The translations under genes were made by a program, and so were the position numbers. A stretch of 64,000 nucleotides of DNA from Elephas maximus indicus (taxonomy: Eukaryota; Chordata; Mammalia; Proboscidea; Elephantidae), in contig NC_064843.1 in assembly GCF_024166365.1 (NCBI RefSeq), positions 62,644,532-62,708,531 of the forward strand. Direction: 5' to 3'. Of the stretch, positions 22,800 through 33,763 are shown one piece after another. The first letter of the stretch is position 1, and each line of letters starts with the position of its first letter. The notes beneath the pieces are model-generated. The model made no database searches and was not told the origin of the DNA. It saw only the letters and a program-made list of their open reading frames with translations.

Positions 22800-24333
22800 T
22801 AAGTTGTTATATTCATTTATTTTATTTTTGCTTACTGTGTCCTAGCTTCTTGTTTTGTTTTAATATGCCCAAATAGGCTGGTTGTGTGAACTACATTGAT
22901 TATTGGCATCTTTGAAGCTTTCATGTCCTGGCACCCAATGGTTAAAGCTGCCACTAGGTATGTGAGCCCAGGAGTCCGTTTAAGTTTTTTTGTGGATTCA
23001 GCTCAGGTGTTCAGGCTGTCAGTCACCAAGTGTGTGGTGTGGGCTCTCACCTACAGTCCTAGATGGGCAGGGGTATGTAGGGGTGATTGGAGCAGGTACA
23101 GGTAACTGGCTGCAGTAGGGGGTCATGTACGGAGCACGGTACGGGGCTGACAACTACCTCTGAGTGCCTGGGTTGAAAGCATGTCCCAGTTCCCTAGAGT
23201 ACGTAGGTGGGTGGGTTTTGCAGCCAGGCTTTGGGTACCCAATGCTATTGGCTGTGAGGACTGGGAGGCACCACTCTGCAAAGCTGGAAGAATGGCTCAG
23301 GATGTGCAACAGGTCCCACTTCCGAACCAGGGAGCACGGCATTAGCTGAAGCCAGATGGGACCACAGCAGAGAGAGAAGGGGGTGGGTGAAGGGGAGAGA
23401 GTACTTCCCAGAGGGGGAGGGATTATTTTGATCCTGCACAGTAGGTTAGACACTTGCACTTAACTTTTGCAGATCCAGTGCCACTTCCCCTTGGTTCTGG
23501 AGGCTTGTGGAGACTCCCTGCCACTCGGTTTCTCCCAATGTGGAAAACACATCCCAAGTACTACTGCTTGCCTCAGCCCATGCACACCAGCCAATCCAGC
23601 CCGCTGGGTGCCAGCCAGGTCAGGTCTGGCAAATTCTTGCTCCTTCTGACTGTCTCTCCTTCCCCGTGCTGGTCAGTCTGACTCTTCAAATTTTTTTTTT
23701 TTAATATTACTATCTAATTAGTGAATGCCCCTCTCCCACCCTCCCTCTGACTCCTCAACTTTGTTTTTGATGTTCGTGGCTCCTAGATTGTCATATATAA
23801 TCAATTCACTTGTTTTTTGGGGTCTTTTTTGTAAGAGGGACCACAGGAAGCATCTGACTACTCTACCATCTTCGTCCTGCCTCCTACTTGAACTTGTTGC
23901 TCAGTTTGATCCATTTTTAGGAGGTCACATCTCAAAATATAGTAACACAGGAAAGGGAAACCCATCATATATGTCTAAAACAACTATTTCCTGTGGAAGA
24001 ATTATAGCTCGATATTTCGGTTTGTCTGTAGATTTCACTCCTGATTTTTCTCAAACAGATCAGCTAAGTATTGTTTTAAGATACGTATCTCCAACACATG
24101 GAAAACCGGTTGAGTGATTTATCACATTTACTAGCTTAAAAAGTAATGCTGGTGAAGAAATTGCAAATCAAGTACTTCACTGTTTTTGTGAAGTTTGCAA
24201 AATTGATTTTTCTAAGTGCAGAGGCCAGTCCTATGACCATTCTGCCAATATGTCAGGGAGTTATAAAGACATGCAACAGAAAATTTGAAAATGTAATGAA
24301 TATGTTATTTTTATACCATGTACTGCACATTCA

Positions 24334-24498
24334 GAAACGCTGGTTGTGTAGTGATTAAGAACTATGGCTGCTAACCAAAAGGTTGGCAATTCAAATCCAC
24401 CAGGCATGCCTTGGAAACTCTATAGGGCAGTTCTACTCTGTCCTATAGGGTCATTATAAGTTGGAATTGACTCAACAGCAACAGGTTTGGTTTATTTT
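24334..24498 (+). mobile_element. AfroSINE inserted in the hAT gene, perfect TSD
   Basis: Short subtype SINE flanked by the 13-base direct repeat TACTGCACATTCA (24321-24333 and 24499-24511). The hAT reading resumes after it, so the SINE postdates the hAT sequence. Confidence 0.95.
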
Positions 24499-24879
24499 TA
24501 CTGCACATTCACTTAATCTTGTAGGACGTAATGCAGTTGCGCATTTTTCCCTACTGTTTGATTACTCTCCACATTTATTGCTGCCTCTGCTCACTGATAT
24601 GCAGTTCTTAAAACATATTTAGGAAATGATTGAGTATTAGAATGTCTTTCTAATACACGTTGGGAAGCGCATGCTGTAGCAACAAGTGCAATCCCGGAAT
24701 TGTACACCCAGATTCTCAATGACTTAGAAAATATTGCTGAAGGCCAGACCCAAAAAGGGGATACCAAAAGAGAAGCTGAAAACATTGCCAACAAAATGCA
24801 AACACTAGAGTATGTTTTTATGTTGGTTATGGTGGAGTGGAGTGCCTCTGGGCACTTATCGGCAAGGGCTAAAAGAGCT

Positions 24880-25262
24880 TGGTAATGCTTGCCTGAGCAG
24901 GACAGAGGCCTAGGGCCAGGGAGAGTTGTACCTGCGAGCACAGCTGAAGAGAGGCTGTCCGGATGGACTAACTGTATCCTAAGCATTCCTGAACCTGAGC
25001 TGTAACCTGTTACCTCTCTAAAAAACCCCATAATTGTGAGAACTGTCTGTGAGTTCCGTGTGGCCATTGCAAGGAGTTATCGAGCCCAGCAGGGAAGTAG
25101 AGAGTGCCACGGAAGGGACAGTTGGTGTCAGAGTTGCTAAAGATGGCAAAGAAAGGAGGCATGTCTGACCTCTGTCTCATGGGAATCAGCCTGGGCTGTT
25201 GATCTTGATTCTCCTTCCCCTTTGCGAAGCTACAGGAGGTCAGACCCCGCCCCCATGCCATT
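24880..25262 (+). mobile_element. Probable old LTR-like repeat, family not assigned
   Basis: Phrases such as GTGAGTTCCGTGTGGCCATTGC, GAGTTATCGAGCCCAGCAGG and TGGTGTCAGAGTTG look like the R/U5 part and the first bases downstream of an old retroviral LTR. I cannot name the family or fix the ends. Confidence 0.35.
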
Positions 25263-25295
25263 TTCTTTTTTAGGGTTCAATTTCTTCGTTTTTAG

Positions 25296-25492
25296 AGTTG
25301 TTCTGATTATTCCGGGTGGTGCAAATGTTAATGCACTCAGCCGCTAACTGAAAGCTTTGAGGTGCGAGTCCACCTAGAGGTGCTTCAGAGGAAAGTCTTG
25401 GTCATCTACTTCTAAAAAATCGGCCACTGAAAACCCCAGCGGCAGCACGGTTCTACGCTGACACACGTGAAGCCAATTTTACGGCAACTTTT
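25296..25492 (+). mobile_element. AfroSINE copy, 'CACTCAGCCGCTAAC' head type
   Basis: Same subtype as the copy at 1474-1700: GGTGGTGCAAATGTTAATGC, CACTCAGCCGCTAACTGAAAG, GAGTCCACCTAGAGG, and a diverged tail ending near TTTTACGGCAAC. Confidence 0.8.
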
Positions 25493-25905
25493 TTTACATT
25501 CCTAGGGCCTTTGCATTTCCACGTGAATTGTAGAATCAACTTGTCAATTTCTACAAAAAAGCCTGCTGGGGTTTTGATTGGGGCTGTTTTGAATCTGTAG
25601 GTCAATTTTGGGGAGAATTCACATCTTTAACAATGTTGTGTCTTCGACTTCTTCAACAAGGTGTATCTTTCCATTATTTAAGTTTTCTTTAATTTATTTC
25701 AGCAATGGTTTGTAATTTTCAGTGTACAGACCTTTCACATCTTTTATCAGATTTATCTCTAAGTATTTCATATTTTTCAACGTTATTGTAAATGGTAATT
25801 TTTTTTTTAATTTCAATTTCCAATTGTTTGTTTAAGGCAGATAGAAATACAATAGATTTTTATATGTTGATCTTTTATCCTGCAACCTTGCTAAACTCAC
25901 TTACT
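25493..25905 (-). mobile_element. Old L1 ORF2 fragment
   Basis: The antisense strand of L1 ORF2 just downstream of the RT palm/thumb is recognisable: 'TCTTCAACAAGGTGTATCTTTCC', 'AGATTTATCTCTAAGTATTTC', 'TTTATCCTGCAACCTTGCTAAACTC'. The sequence is heavily mutated. Confidence 0.8.
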
Positions 25906-25919
25906 TGTCCTAAGGAAGG

Positions 25920-26130
25920 CAGTAGAACCCAGGGTGACACAGCCTGGATTCCCTGTTCCCCTCTGGCCAGCTGAGATGAACCACCATGGGTTGACCATTT
26001 CTCTGTCTGCTATGGGACCTTGAACAAGAGAACGGACCTCTCTGAGCCTCAGGATAATAATTCTTACCTTGCCACATTATAGTTTGAATTGGCAGGATCT
26101 TCTATGTAAAAAGCCCAGTCAGGGCCTAAA
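25920..26130 (+). repeat. MIR remnant
   Basis: 'GACCTTGAACAAGAGAACGGACCTCTCTGAGCCTCAG' near 26022-26055, followed by 'GATAATAATTCTTACCTT', is the MIR core in forward orientation. Confidence 0.65.
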
Positions 26131-26339
26131 GAGTAGCAAACACTTAGTACATATCAGTGCTCTTTTGCCTCATGTTCCAAGCTCTCTGTGGAAACTTCTT
26201 TTGTGTCCCAAGTGCAAAGCACCCTTTAGGCCCATAATAAGTGCTCCAAAAGTCCACACCTGCTCTATCATGAAATTCTCCATTATGGAGCCAAGGGCTA
26301 GGTTCTTGGCTAATGTATATGCTGTTTCTAAACATGTTG

Positions 26340-26860
26340 TTGTTGTTGTTGTTAGGGGCCGTCAAGTCGGTTCCGACTCATAGCGACCCTATGCAGAACA
26401 GAACGAAACACTGCCCAGTCCTGCACCATCCTTACAATCGTTGTTATGCTTGAGCTTATTGCTGCAGCCACTGTGTCAATCCACCTTGTCGAGGGTCTTC
26501 CTCTGTTCTGCTGACCCTGTACTTTGCCAAGCATGATGTCCTTCTCCACGCACTGATCCCTCCCTCCTGACAACATGTCCGAAGTATGTTAAGATGCAGT
26601 CTCACCATCCTTGCTTCTAAGGACCATTCTGGTTGTGCTTCTAAGGACCATTCTGTTTGTACTTCTAAGACAGATTTGTTCATTCTTTTGGCAGTCCGTG
26701 GTACATTCAGTAAACATAGCAAAGTCCATTTCCCTTTGGCCCACACTGCTACCTGCATAGTTTCTGCATAGCCAAGGGCATCCTGTTTCTCTCTGCCTGA
26801 ATGTGTTCTCTGGTTCTGGGGCATGGCTGGGAGAGTGCATGGAATACTGACAACACTGAA
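26340..26860 (-). mobile_element. RTE/BovB-type LINE 3' end (RTE1-like)
   Basis: The reverse strand encodes the C-terminal signature of RTE ORF2: a DIMLGKVQGQQNRGRPSTRW segment, then IDTV, and a final RVAMSRNRLDGP-like end (26352-26576). Upstream pieces in other frames (26456-26870) include a QTEWSLEAQPEWSLEA duplication, from a 24-bp tandem repeat at about 26613-26660. The 3' end reads ATAGGGTCGCTATGAGTCGG...CTTGACGGCCCCTAACAACA, the same tail carried by the SINEs here. The ORF has frameshifts. Confidence 0.85.
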
Positions 26861-27180
26861 GAGTTAACACCCTACGAGCAACCCTCCACTAATGAGTGAT
26901 GGAAGTTGCTGGATGAGTACCCCTACCTTCTCACCCCTCAATCAGGATAATTCTGTTCTATTCTATATAGTTCCTTAGAAGTCTCCAGTTGAATTAAGCC
27001 ACAGCTGTCCATAGTGGTAACCTACTCAGTAAGGGAGTCCCTATATCTGTTTTCTTCTCTCCCCTGTCTCATGCCCCCATTCTCTCAACCCACTTCCTGG
27101 GATCATCTCCTAAATAAACCACTTGTTTCTAAAATCTTGTCTTAGAATCTGCTTTTGGGAATTGAAACCAAGGCAGGTAA
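26861..27180 (+). repeat. Old interspersed repeat, family unassigned
   Basis: The end 'CTGGGATCATCTCCTAAATAAACCACTTG' followed by 'TCTTGTCTTAGAATCTGCTTTTGGG' is a widely seen mammalian repeat ending, similar to the sequence near 870-920. I cannot name the family securely. Confidence 0.4.
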
Positions 27181-27270
27181 TCTAACAATTGACCAAGTTA
27201 GTTAATAGCAGAGCTAGAATTAGAACTCAGGTCTTGGTTTTGGACCAGTCCTTTAGTCTTACAAGATTTG
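27180..27270 (-). repeat. MIR fragment (reverse)
   Basis: 'AGTTAATAGCAGAGCTAGAATTAGAACTCAGGTCT' matches the reverse complement of the conserved MIR core. Confidence 0.55.
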
Positions 27271-27737
27271 GGAGTAACACATTTAGAACAATGACAACAT
27301 CATTCCCAGAAGTATGTACTTAACACTAACAGTGCAGGGCCAACTCTGCATGCCATGCTTGTCTCCTAAGGCTGGTATTACGAATTACGGATCTGAATGT
27401 GTGTGGTTTCTAAGAGCAGTGTAAGCAGCTAATGATTAAAGAGGGGCCTGAGATGCAGATCACTGAAGCCCAGAAGGGATCATTTCTCTAAGACAATGGA
27501 ATAGTCATGGTAGGTAGTATTAGAAAAATTCATGGAAATCAGGTGAAGTTAAAGCAGTGGAGCACATCCGTGTGACCTAATGCCACAAGTTTTAAAAAGC
27601 TCAGAGGTATTATTCAGCAACATTTCTTGGACCGCATGTTTTCATAAGCATGGTCACGTACACATGGGACAAATCACCCATTAGTGCTACAGTGAAGTGT
27701 ACCAGAAAGATTCCCACCCCCATGACATTGTAAGTTA
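27271..27737. other. Intergenic DNA, nothing recognised
   Basis: No exon or assignable repeat was seen. Confidence 0.35.
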
Positions 27738-27905
27738 ATTTTTTCTTTAAATTTTCTTTATTTTGTTGTTGTCATTGAGAATTTACACAGCAAAACATAC
27801 ACCAATGCAACAGTTTCTATATGTATAATTTAGTGACACTGATTACATTCTTCCAGTTTTGCAACCATTCTCACCCTCCTTTTCTGAGTTTTTCTTCCCT
27901 TTTAG
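27738..27905 (-). mobile_element. L1 3' end fragment
   Basis: The strand pattern ATTGAGAATTTACACAGCAA...AACAGTTTCTATATGTATAA is the antisense of the 3' terminus seen at 33500-33596 and also at 1920-1975. It ends at the A-tail side near 27738. Confidence 0.75.
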
Positions 27906-28915
27906 TCGATTTTTAAAAAAAAATAAATAGAAGCTATTCACTAAATTCCACTACTGTCGATATAATAGTTTATGACCTAAAAACACGTCTATCAAGTGGG
28001 GACTGACTAGATACATTATTTTGTATAATATCTATAAAATGAAACACTACATAGCTATTAAAAAGAATGAGGCAATCACTCTCACCACTTTGATTCAACA
28101 TTGTATTACAAGTCCTAGCCAGAGAAATGAGATAAGAAAAAGAAATAAAAGGTAACCAGACTGGAAAAGAAGAAGTGAAATTATCTCTATGTGTGAATGA
28201 TATGATCATATATATGGAAAATCCCAAAGAGTACACAAGAGAATGTCTAGAGCTAATAGAGGAGTTTAGTAAATTTGCAGAGTACAAGGTCAACAAACAA
28301 AAATCAGTTGGGTTTCTATACACCAGCAATGAGAAATCTGAAAGAGAAAATAGAGAAACAATTCCATTTACAATAGCATCTAAGAGAATAAAATACCTAG
28401 AAATAAATCTAACCAGGGATGTGAAGGACTTATACTAGTAAAAATTATAAAACACTGCTGAAAGAAACTAAAGAAGACTTAAATAAATGGAAAGATGTTT
28501 CATGTTCTTGGGTTGGAAGACTTAATATGGTTAAGATGCAAATACTACCCAAAGAGATCTATAGATTCAACATAATCCCAATCAAAATTTTAACAGCCTT
28601 CTTTACAGAAGTGGAAAAACCAGTCCTGAACTTTATGTGGAATGGCAAGAGACCCTGAATAGCTAAAGCAATGTTGAAAGATAAGGACAAAGTAGGAGGA
28701 CTCACACTCCCTGATTTTAAACATATTATACAGCATTACAGCAACATGCAAGCCCCCACAGTACGACAAACTGACAGACACGTGGGGGATTATACAGCTA
28801 CAGTAATCTAAGTGGTCTGGTACTGACACAATAAACACATAAACCAATGGAATAGAATTGAGAGTCCAGAAATAAGCCCACACATTTATGGTCAACTGAC
28901 TTTTTTTTTTTTTTT

Positions 28916-29120
28916 AGATGAAAATTGTTTTATTTTCAGAAAATTTTCACCAATTCATCTCATATAATGAACAATCCAAATGTCTACAAGGTTACATATT
29001 TATTCCTTAGGAATGAGACTGTTCCACCCATATCCCCTTACCCCAACCTGGCTCTCCAGTTTCTTATAGGGAGACAGTATCAGAAATATTTGTTTTTGGT
29101 GAAGCTGATATTGCTTTTCG
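28916..29120 (-). other. L1 3'-transduced segment
   Basis: This 205-bp non-L1 sequence sits between the L1's own poly(A) and the terminal poly(A). On the minus strand it ends with AATAAA (28929-28934 as TTTATT on +) about 13 bases before the second A run, as expected for use of a downstream polyadenylation site at the source locus. It has no second copy in this window. Confidence 0.88.
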
Positions 29121-30112
29121 TTTTTTTTTTAATTAATTTTTATTAAGCTTCAAGTGAACATTTACCATTCCAATCAGTCTGTCACATGTAAGTTTACATA
29201 CATCTTACTCCCTTCTCCCACTTGCTCTCCCCCTATTGAGTCAGCCCTTTCAGTCTCTCGTTTCGTGCCAATTTTGCTGTCTTCCCTCTCTCTCTATCTT
29301 CCCATCCCCCCTCCAGTCAAGAGTTGCCAACACACTCTCCAGTGTCTACCTGATTTAATTAGCTCACTCTTCATCAGCATCTCTCTCCCCCCCGCTGACC
29401 AGTCCTTTTCATGTCTGATGAGTTGTCTTCAGGGATGGTTCCTGTCCTGTGCCATCAGAAGGTCTGGGGAGCATTGCCTCCGGGATTCCTCTAGTCGCAG
29501 TCATACCATTAAGTATGGTCTTTTTATGAGAATTTGGGGTCTGTATCCCATTGGTCTCCTGCTCCCTCAGGAGTTGTCTGTTGTGCTCCCTGACAGGGCA
29601 GACATCGATTGTGGCCGGGCACCAACTAGTTCTTCTGGTCTCAGGATAATGTAGGTCTCTGGTTCATGTGGCCCTTTCTGTCTCTTGGGTTCTTAGTTGT
29701 TGTGTGACCTTGGTGTTCTTCCTTTGCCTTTGCTCCAGGTGGGTTGAGACCAATTGATGTTTCTTAGATGGTCGCTTGTTGGCATTTAGGACCCCAGACG
29801 CCACATTTCAAAGTGGGATGCAGAATATTTTCATAGTAGAATTATTTTGCCCATTGACTTAGAAGTCCCCTCAAACCATGTTCTCCAGACCCCAGCCCCT
29901 GCTCCGCTGACCTTTGAAGCTTTCATTTTATCCCGGAAACCTCTTTGCTTTTAGTCCAGTCCAATTAGGCTGACCTTCCTTGTATTGAGTGTTGTCTTTC
30001 CCTTTACCCAAAGCAGTTCTTATCTACTGATTGATCAATAAAAAACCCTCTCCCTCCCTCCCTCCCTCCCTCCCCTCTTTGTAACCACAAAAGTATGTGT
30101 TCTTCTCCGTTT

Positions 30113-31271
30113 TTTCTATTTCTCAAGATCTTCTAATAGTAGTCTTATACAATATTTGTCCTTTTGCCTCTGACTCATTTCGCTCAGCATAATGCCTTCC
30201 AGATTCCTCCACGTTATGAAATGTTTCGAAGATTCGTCACTGTTCTTTATCAATGCATAGTATTCCATTGTGTGGATATACCACAATTTATTCACCCATT
30301 CATCCATTGACGGACATCTTGGTTGCTTCCAGCTTTTTGCTATTGTAAACAGAGCTGCAATAAACATGGGTGTGCATATATCTGTTTGTGTGAAGGCTCT
30401 TGTATCTCTAGGGTATATTCCAAGGAGTGGGATTTCTGGGTTGTATGGTAGTTCTATTTCTAACTGTTTAAAATAACGCCAGATAGATTTCCAAAGTGGT
30501 TGTACCATTTTACAATCCCAGCAGCAGTGTATGAGAGTTCCAATCTCTCCGCAGCCTCTCCAACATTTATTATTTTGTGTTTTTTGGATTAATGCCAGTC
30601 CAGTTGGTGTGAGATGGAATCTCATCGTAGTTTTAATTTGCATTTCTCTAATGGCTAATGATCGAGAGCATTTTCTCATGTATCTGTTGGCTGCCTGAAT
30701 ATCTTCTTTAGTGAAATGTGTGTTCATATCCTTTGCCCACTTTTTGATTGGGTTGTTTGTCTTTTTGTGGTTGAGTTTTGACAGAATCATGTAGATTTTA
30801 GAGATCAGGCGCTGGTCTGAGATGTCATAGCTGAAAATTCTTTCCCAGTCTGTAGGTGGTCTTTTTACTCTTTTGGTGAAGTCTTTAGATGAGCATAGGT
30901 GTTTGATTTTTAGGAGCTCCCAGTTATCGGGTTTCTCTTCATCATTTTTGGTAATGTTTTGTATTCTGTTTATGCCCTGTATTAGGGCTCCTAGGGTTGT
31001 CCCTATTTTTTCTTCCATGATCTTTATCGTTTTAGTCTTTATGTTTAGGTCTTTGATCCACTTGGAGTTAGTTTTTGTGCATGGTGTGAGGTATGGGTCC
31101 TGTTTCATTCTTTTGCAAATGGATATCCAGTTATGCCAGCACCATTTGTTAAAAAGACTATCATTTCTCCAATTGACTGACACTGGTCCTTTGTCAAATA
31201 TCAGCTGCTCATACATGGATGGATTTATATCTGGGTTCTCAATTCTGTTCCATTGGTCTATGTGCCTGTTG
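30113..31271 (-). pseudogene. L1 ORF2 C-terminal part (5'-truncated copy)
   Basis: This is the last 366 or more codons of the endonuclease/reverse transcriptase ORF2. The reading frame is open and contains the zinc-knuckle-like cysteine region ([18 protein letters not shown]) near the C-terminus. RT and endonuclease domains are missing because of 5' truncation, so it cannot act. It ends in LLLEDLEK, five residues beyond the stop used by the copies at 37126 and 62072. Confidence 0.9.
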
Positions 31272-31725
31272 GGTCAACTGACTTTTGACAAGGTGCTAAG
31301 TCCATTCAACAGGGAAAGATGAGCCTTCTCAATAAATGGTGCTGGAAAACTGGATTTCCACATGCAGAAAAATGAAATAGAACCCATGCCTCAAACCATA
31401 AGCACAAAAAAATCAAAATGCATTAAGTACTTAAATGCGAAAACTAAGTCTATAAAATTTCTAGAAGAAAATGCAGGGGAAACACTGTCAGGCCTAGCTT
31501 TTGAAAATAAATTATCTAATATAATACCAAAAGCACAAACAGCAAAAGAAAAAAATAGATAAATGGGACCTCATAAACACGAAAAAGTTTTGTTCATCAA
31601 AAGGCTTTATCAAAAAGAGTAAAAAAAAAAAAAGCTACAGACTGGGAGAATATCTTCAGAAGCCATATATCCAATAAGAATCTAATAACCTATTTATACA
31701 TATACAGATATGTATGTATATATAC

Positions 31726-31894
31726 TGGAAACCCTGGTGGTGTAGTGGTTAAGAGCTATGGCTGCTAACCAAAGGGTTGGCAGTTCGAATCCACCAGGCA
31801 CTCCTTGGAAACTCTATGGGGCAGTTCTACTCTGTCCTATAGGGCCGCTATGAGTTGGAATTGACTCGACGGCACTGGGTTTGGTTTTGGTTTG

Positions 31895-31897
<3 letters not shown>
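31726..31897 (+). mobile_element. AfroSINE within the older L1
   Basis: Near-consensus copy: GGAAACCCTGGTGGTGTAGTGG ... GGGCCGCTATGAGTTGG ... GACTCGACGGCACTGGGTTT. It ends directly in a TA microsatellite. Confidence 0.95.

Positions 31898-31932
<35 letters not shown>
31898..31932. repeat. (TA)n microsatellite at SINE 3' end
   Basis: About 17 TA units follow the GGTTTGGTTT end of the SINE and probably grew from its A/T-rich tail. Confidence 0.95.
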
Positions 31933-31936
<4 letters not shown>

Positions 31937-33763
31937 TTCAACAACTTAACAACTGAAAGACAAATAATCCAATCATAAAACGGGCAAAGGACTTGAATAG
32001 ACATTTCACCAAGGAGAATGTTCATACGGCCACTAAACACATGAAAAGGTGCTCAATGTCATTAGCCATCAGAGAGATGCAAATCAAATCCACGATGAGA
32101 TACCATTTCACTCCCTCACAAAATTTGGTGAGGATGTAGGGAAATTGCAACCCTTATCCACTACTGGTAGGAATGCAAAATGGTATACTTGTTGTGGAAA
32201 ATAGTGTGGCAGTTCCTCAAAACACTAGAGATAGAACTACTATATGACTCAGCAATTCCACTCCTAGGTATATACACAAAAGACTTGAAAGCAGAGACTC
32301 AAACAGTAACTTGTAGCCAATGTTCATTGCAGCACTATTCACAACAGCCAAAAGGTGAAAACAACATAAATGCCCGTCAACAGATGCATGGATAAACAAA
32401 ATATGATATATACATACAATGGAATACTACTCAGCCAGTAGAAGGAAACGAAGTCTTGATACATGCCACAATATGAATGGAGCTTGAAGACACTAAGCTG
32501 AGTGAAAAAAGTCAGTCACAAAAGGACAAATATTGAATGATCTCACTTATATTAAAAAAAAAGAAAAGGCAAATGTATCAAGACCAAAGTTTATTAGTGG
32601 TTTACTAGGGGCAAGAGAGGAAGGGAAGGGTGGGGCTAATCGTGATGGAAAAGTTGCATTGATTAAGGGTAGAGTTGCAAAACTAATTACTATAACTGCT
32701 GTCAATAAATTGTACACCTGTAAAAGTTGAACTGGCAAAAGTGTGATAGATATATTTCAATGACAAAAAAAAAAAAATGAGTAGCTACTTAACTGCTTAT
32801 GTACAACCAAAAACCTCATGGGATTTGGTTTCTTGGCTTGGAGGTTTAGGGTCATGGTTCCATGGGACATCCCAGTTAATTGGCCTAATACATTTAGTGC
32901 TTCTGTTCTGCCTCCTTGTTTGTTCCATAGCGCCTGGGGTCTTAAAGTTTGCAAGCAGTCATCCAAGGCACAACCATTGGTCTCTACTGACCTGGAGCAA
33001 CAGAGGAAGAAGGATTCAGGAACAGGGGGAGCATATGGAATGTGTGGCTAATTGCCTCCATGAACAACTGCCTCCTTTATCATGAGGCCAGAAGAACTGG
33101 ATGGTGCCTGGCTACCATTACTGAACATTTTGATCAAAGATTCTACAGAAGAATCCTGATCAAAAGGCGGAAATGCAAAACAGAATTTAAAATTCTCATC
33201 AATTCCAGACTTCCTGAAGCCATGAGGGCTAGATGAATCCCCGAAACTACTGCCCTGAGATAATGTTTAAAACTTAAACCAAAAATGTTCCTGAAGCCTT
33301 CTTAAAACCAAACAACAGTTTAGCTTAAGTAGTAAAAAATGTCTGCCTTAAGCATTATGCTTTTTTAAGAACTATCTACATGGGATCAAATTGATAACAG
33401 CAATTTGAAAGGTTAGATAGGAATCTTAAGGGACAGTGAGTTTATGTTAATGAGGGAGGAACAGCTCAGAAAAGAAGGGTGAGAATGGTGACACAACTCA
33501 ACATAATCAATGTCACTTTATTTTACATGTAGAAATGGTTTAATTGGTATATGTTTTGCTGTGTATATTCTCAACAAGAACACAATTAAAAAAAAAAAAA
33601 AAAAAAGAGGTAGATCTGTAGCTCTCCGTATACTGCTATATTAAGGTTTGCAAGATATGTTGAGCAAAAACAAGAGATGCAGAAGAGTGTGTAAACAATG
33701 CTACTCTTTATATTTTGAAATGAGGTAATAGCCACAGAAATGTAGAGATACACATACACATAT

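Larger units (their letters stand above)
20936..23884 (-). mobile_element. L1 with complete 5' end but missing its 3' end
   Basis: On the minus strand the insertion starts at GGAGGCAGGACGAAGATGG (an L1 5' start with a YY1-like AAGATGG). It continues through a 5' UTR of about 1.1 kb and ORF1, and stops inside the ORF2 endonuclease region. It is flanked by a perfect 14-base duplication, TACTTGAACTTGTT (20922-20935 and 23885-23898), in the middle of the hAT transposase gene. No A tail is present. The last L1 bases read GAAAAGAGAAATA, next to AACAAG of the target. Confidence 0.9.
20020..24870 (+). pseudogene. Decayed hAT-superfamily (ZMYM/TTF-finger type) transposase gene, interrupted by L1 and SINE
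   Basis: Conceptual pieces read in order like a hAT protein of the ZMYM1/Zaphod type. There is a lysine-rich N-terminus (20070-20160), a linker of about 75 aa open at 20180-20404, and a TTF/MYM-like zinc-finger region (VNYWIKRGPSDCQHH, then RFCSQN and VFCFVCKLFS, 20420-20640). A DUF4371-like domain runs up to 20935 and resumes at 23899 (FDPFLGGHISKYSNTGKG, SVDFTPDFSQTDQLS, LRYVSPTHGKPVE). After the SINE comes an RNaseH-fold/hAT C-terminal part (SLNLVGRNAV; a D/N-TRWEAHA-like region; GDTKREAENIANKMQTLE near 24760). Frameshifts (for example near 20400) and stops show it is dead. It could instead be a processed pseudogene of a ZMYM-family host gene. Confidence 0.65.
28905..31271 (-). mobile_element. 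Young 5'-truncated L1 carrying a 3' transduction
   Basis: Read on the minus strand it starts inside ORF2 (31271), continues to the ORF2 stop at about 30113 and through a 3' UTR of about 1 kb, and reaches its own A run (29121-29130). It then carries about 205 bp of non-L1 sequence and a second A run (28905-28915). The whole is bracketed by a perfect 15-base duplication GGTCAACTGACTTTT (28890-28904 and 31272-31286). The body is very similar to the L1 at the right edge of the window. Confidence 0.95.
28079..33596 (+). mobile_element. Older L1 (3' two-thirds), split by a younger L1 and a SINE
   Basis: The sense-strand ORF2 begins in the RT domain (28079-28890), where the catalytic FADD box reads VNDMIIY, so catalytic residues are lost. 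It resumes exactly at 31287 (GACAAGGTGCTAAGTCC) after the antisense L1, runs through the ORF2 C-terminus (to about 32550) and a 3' UTR, and ends in an A run at 33588-33606. Stops break the ORF at 28434 and elsewhere. A SINE sits at 31726-31897. Confidence 0.9.
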
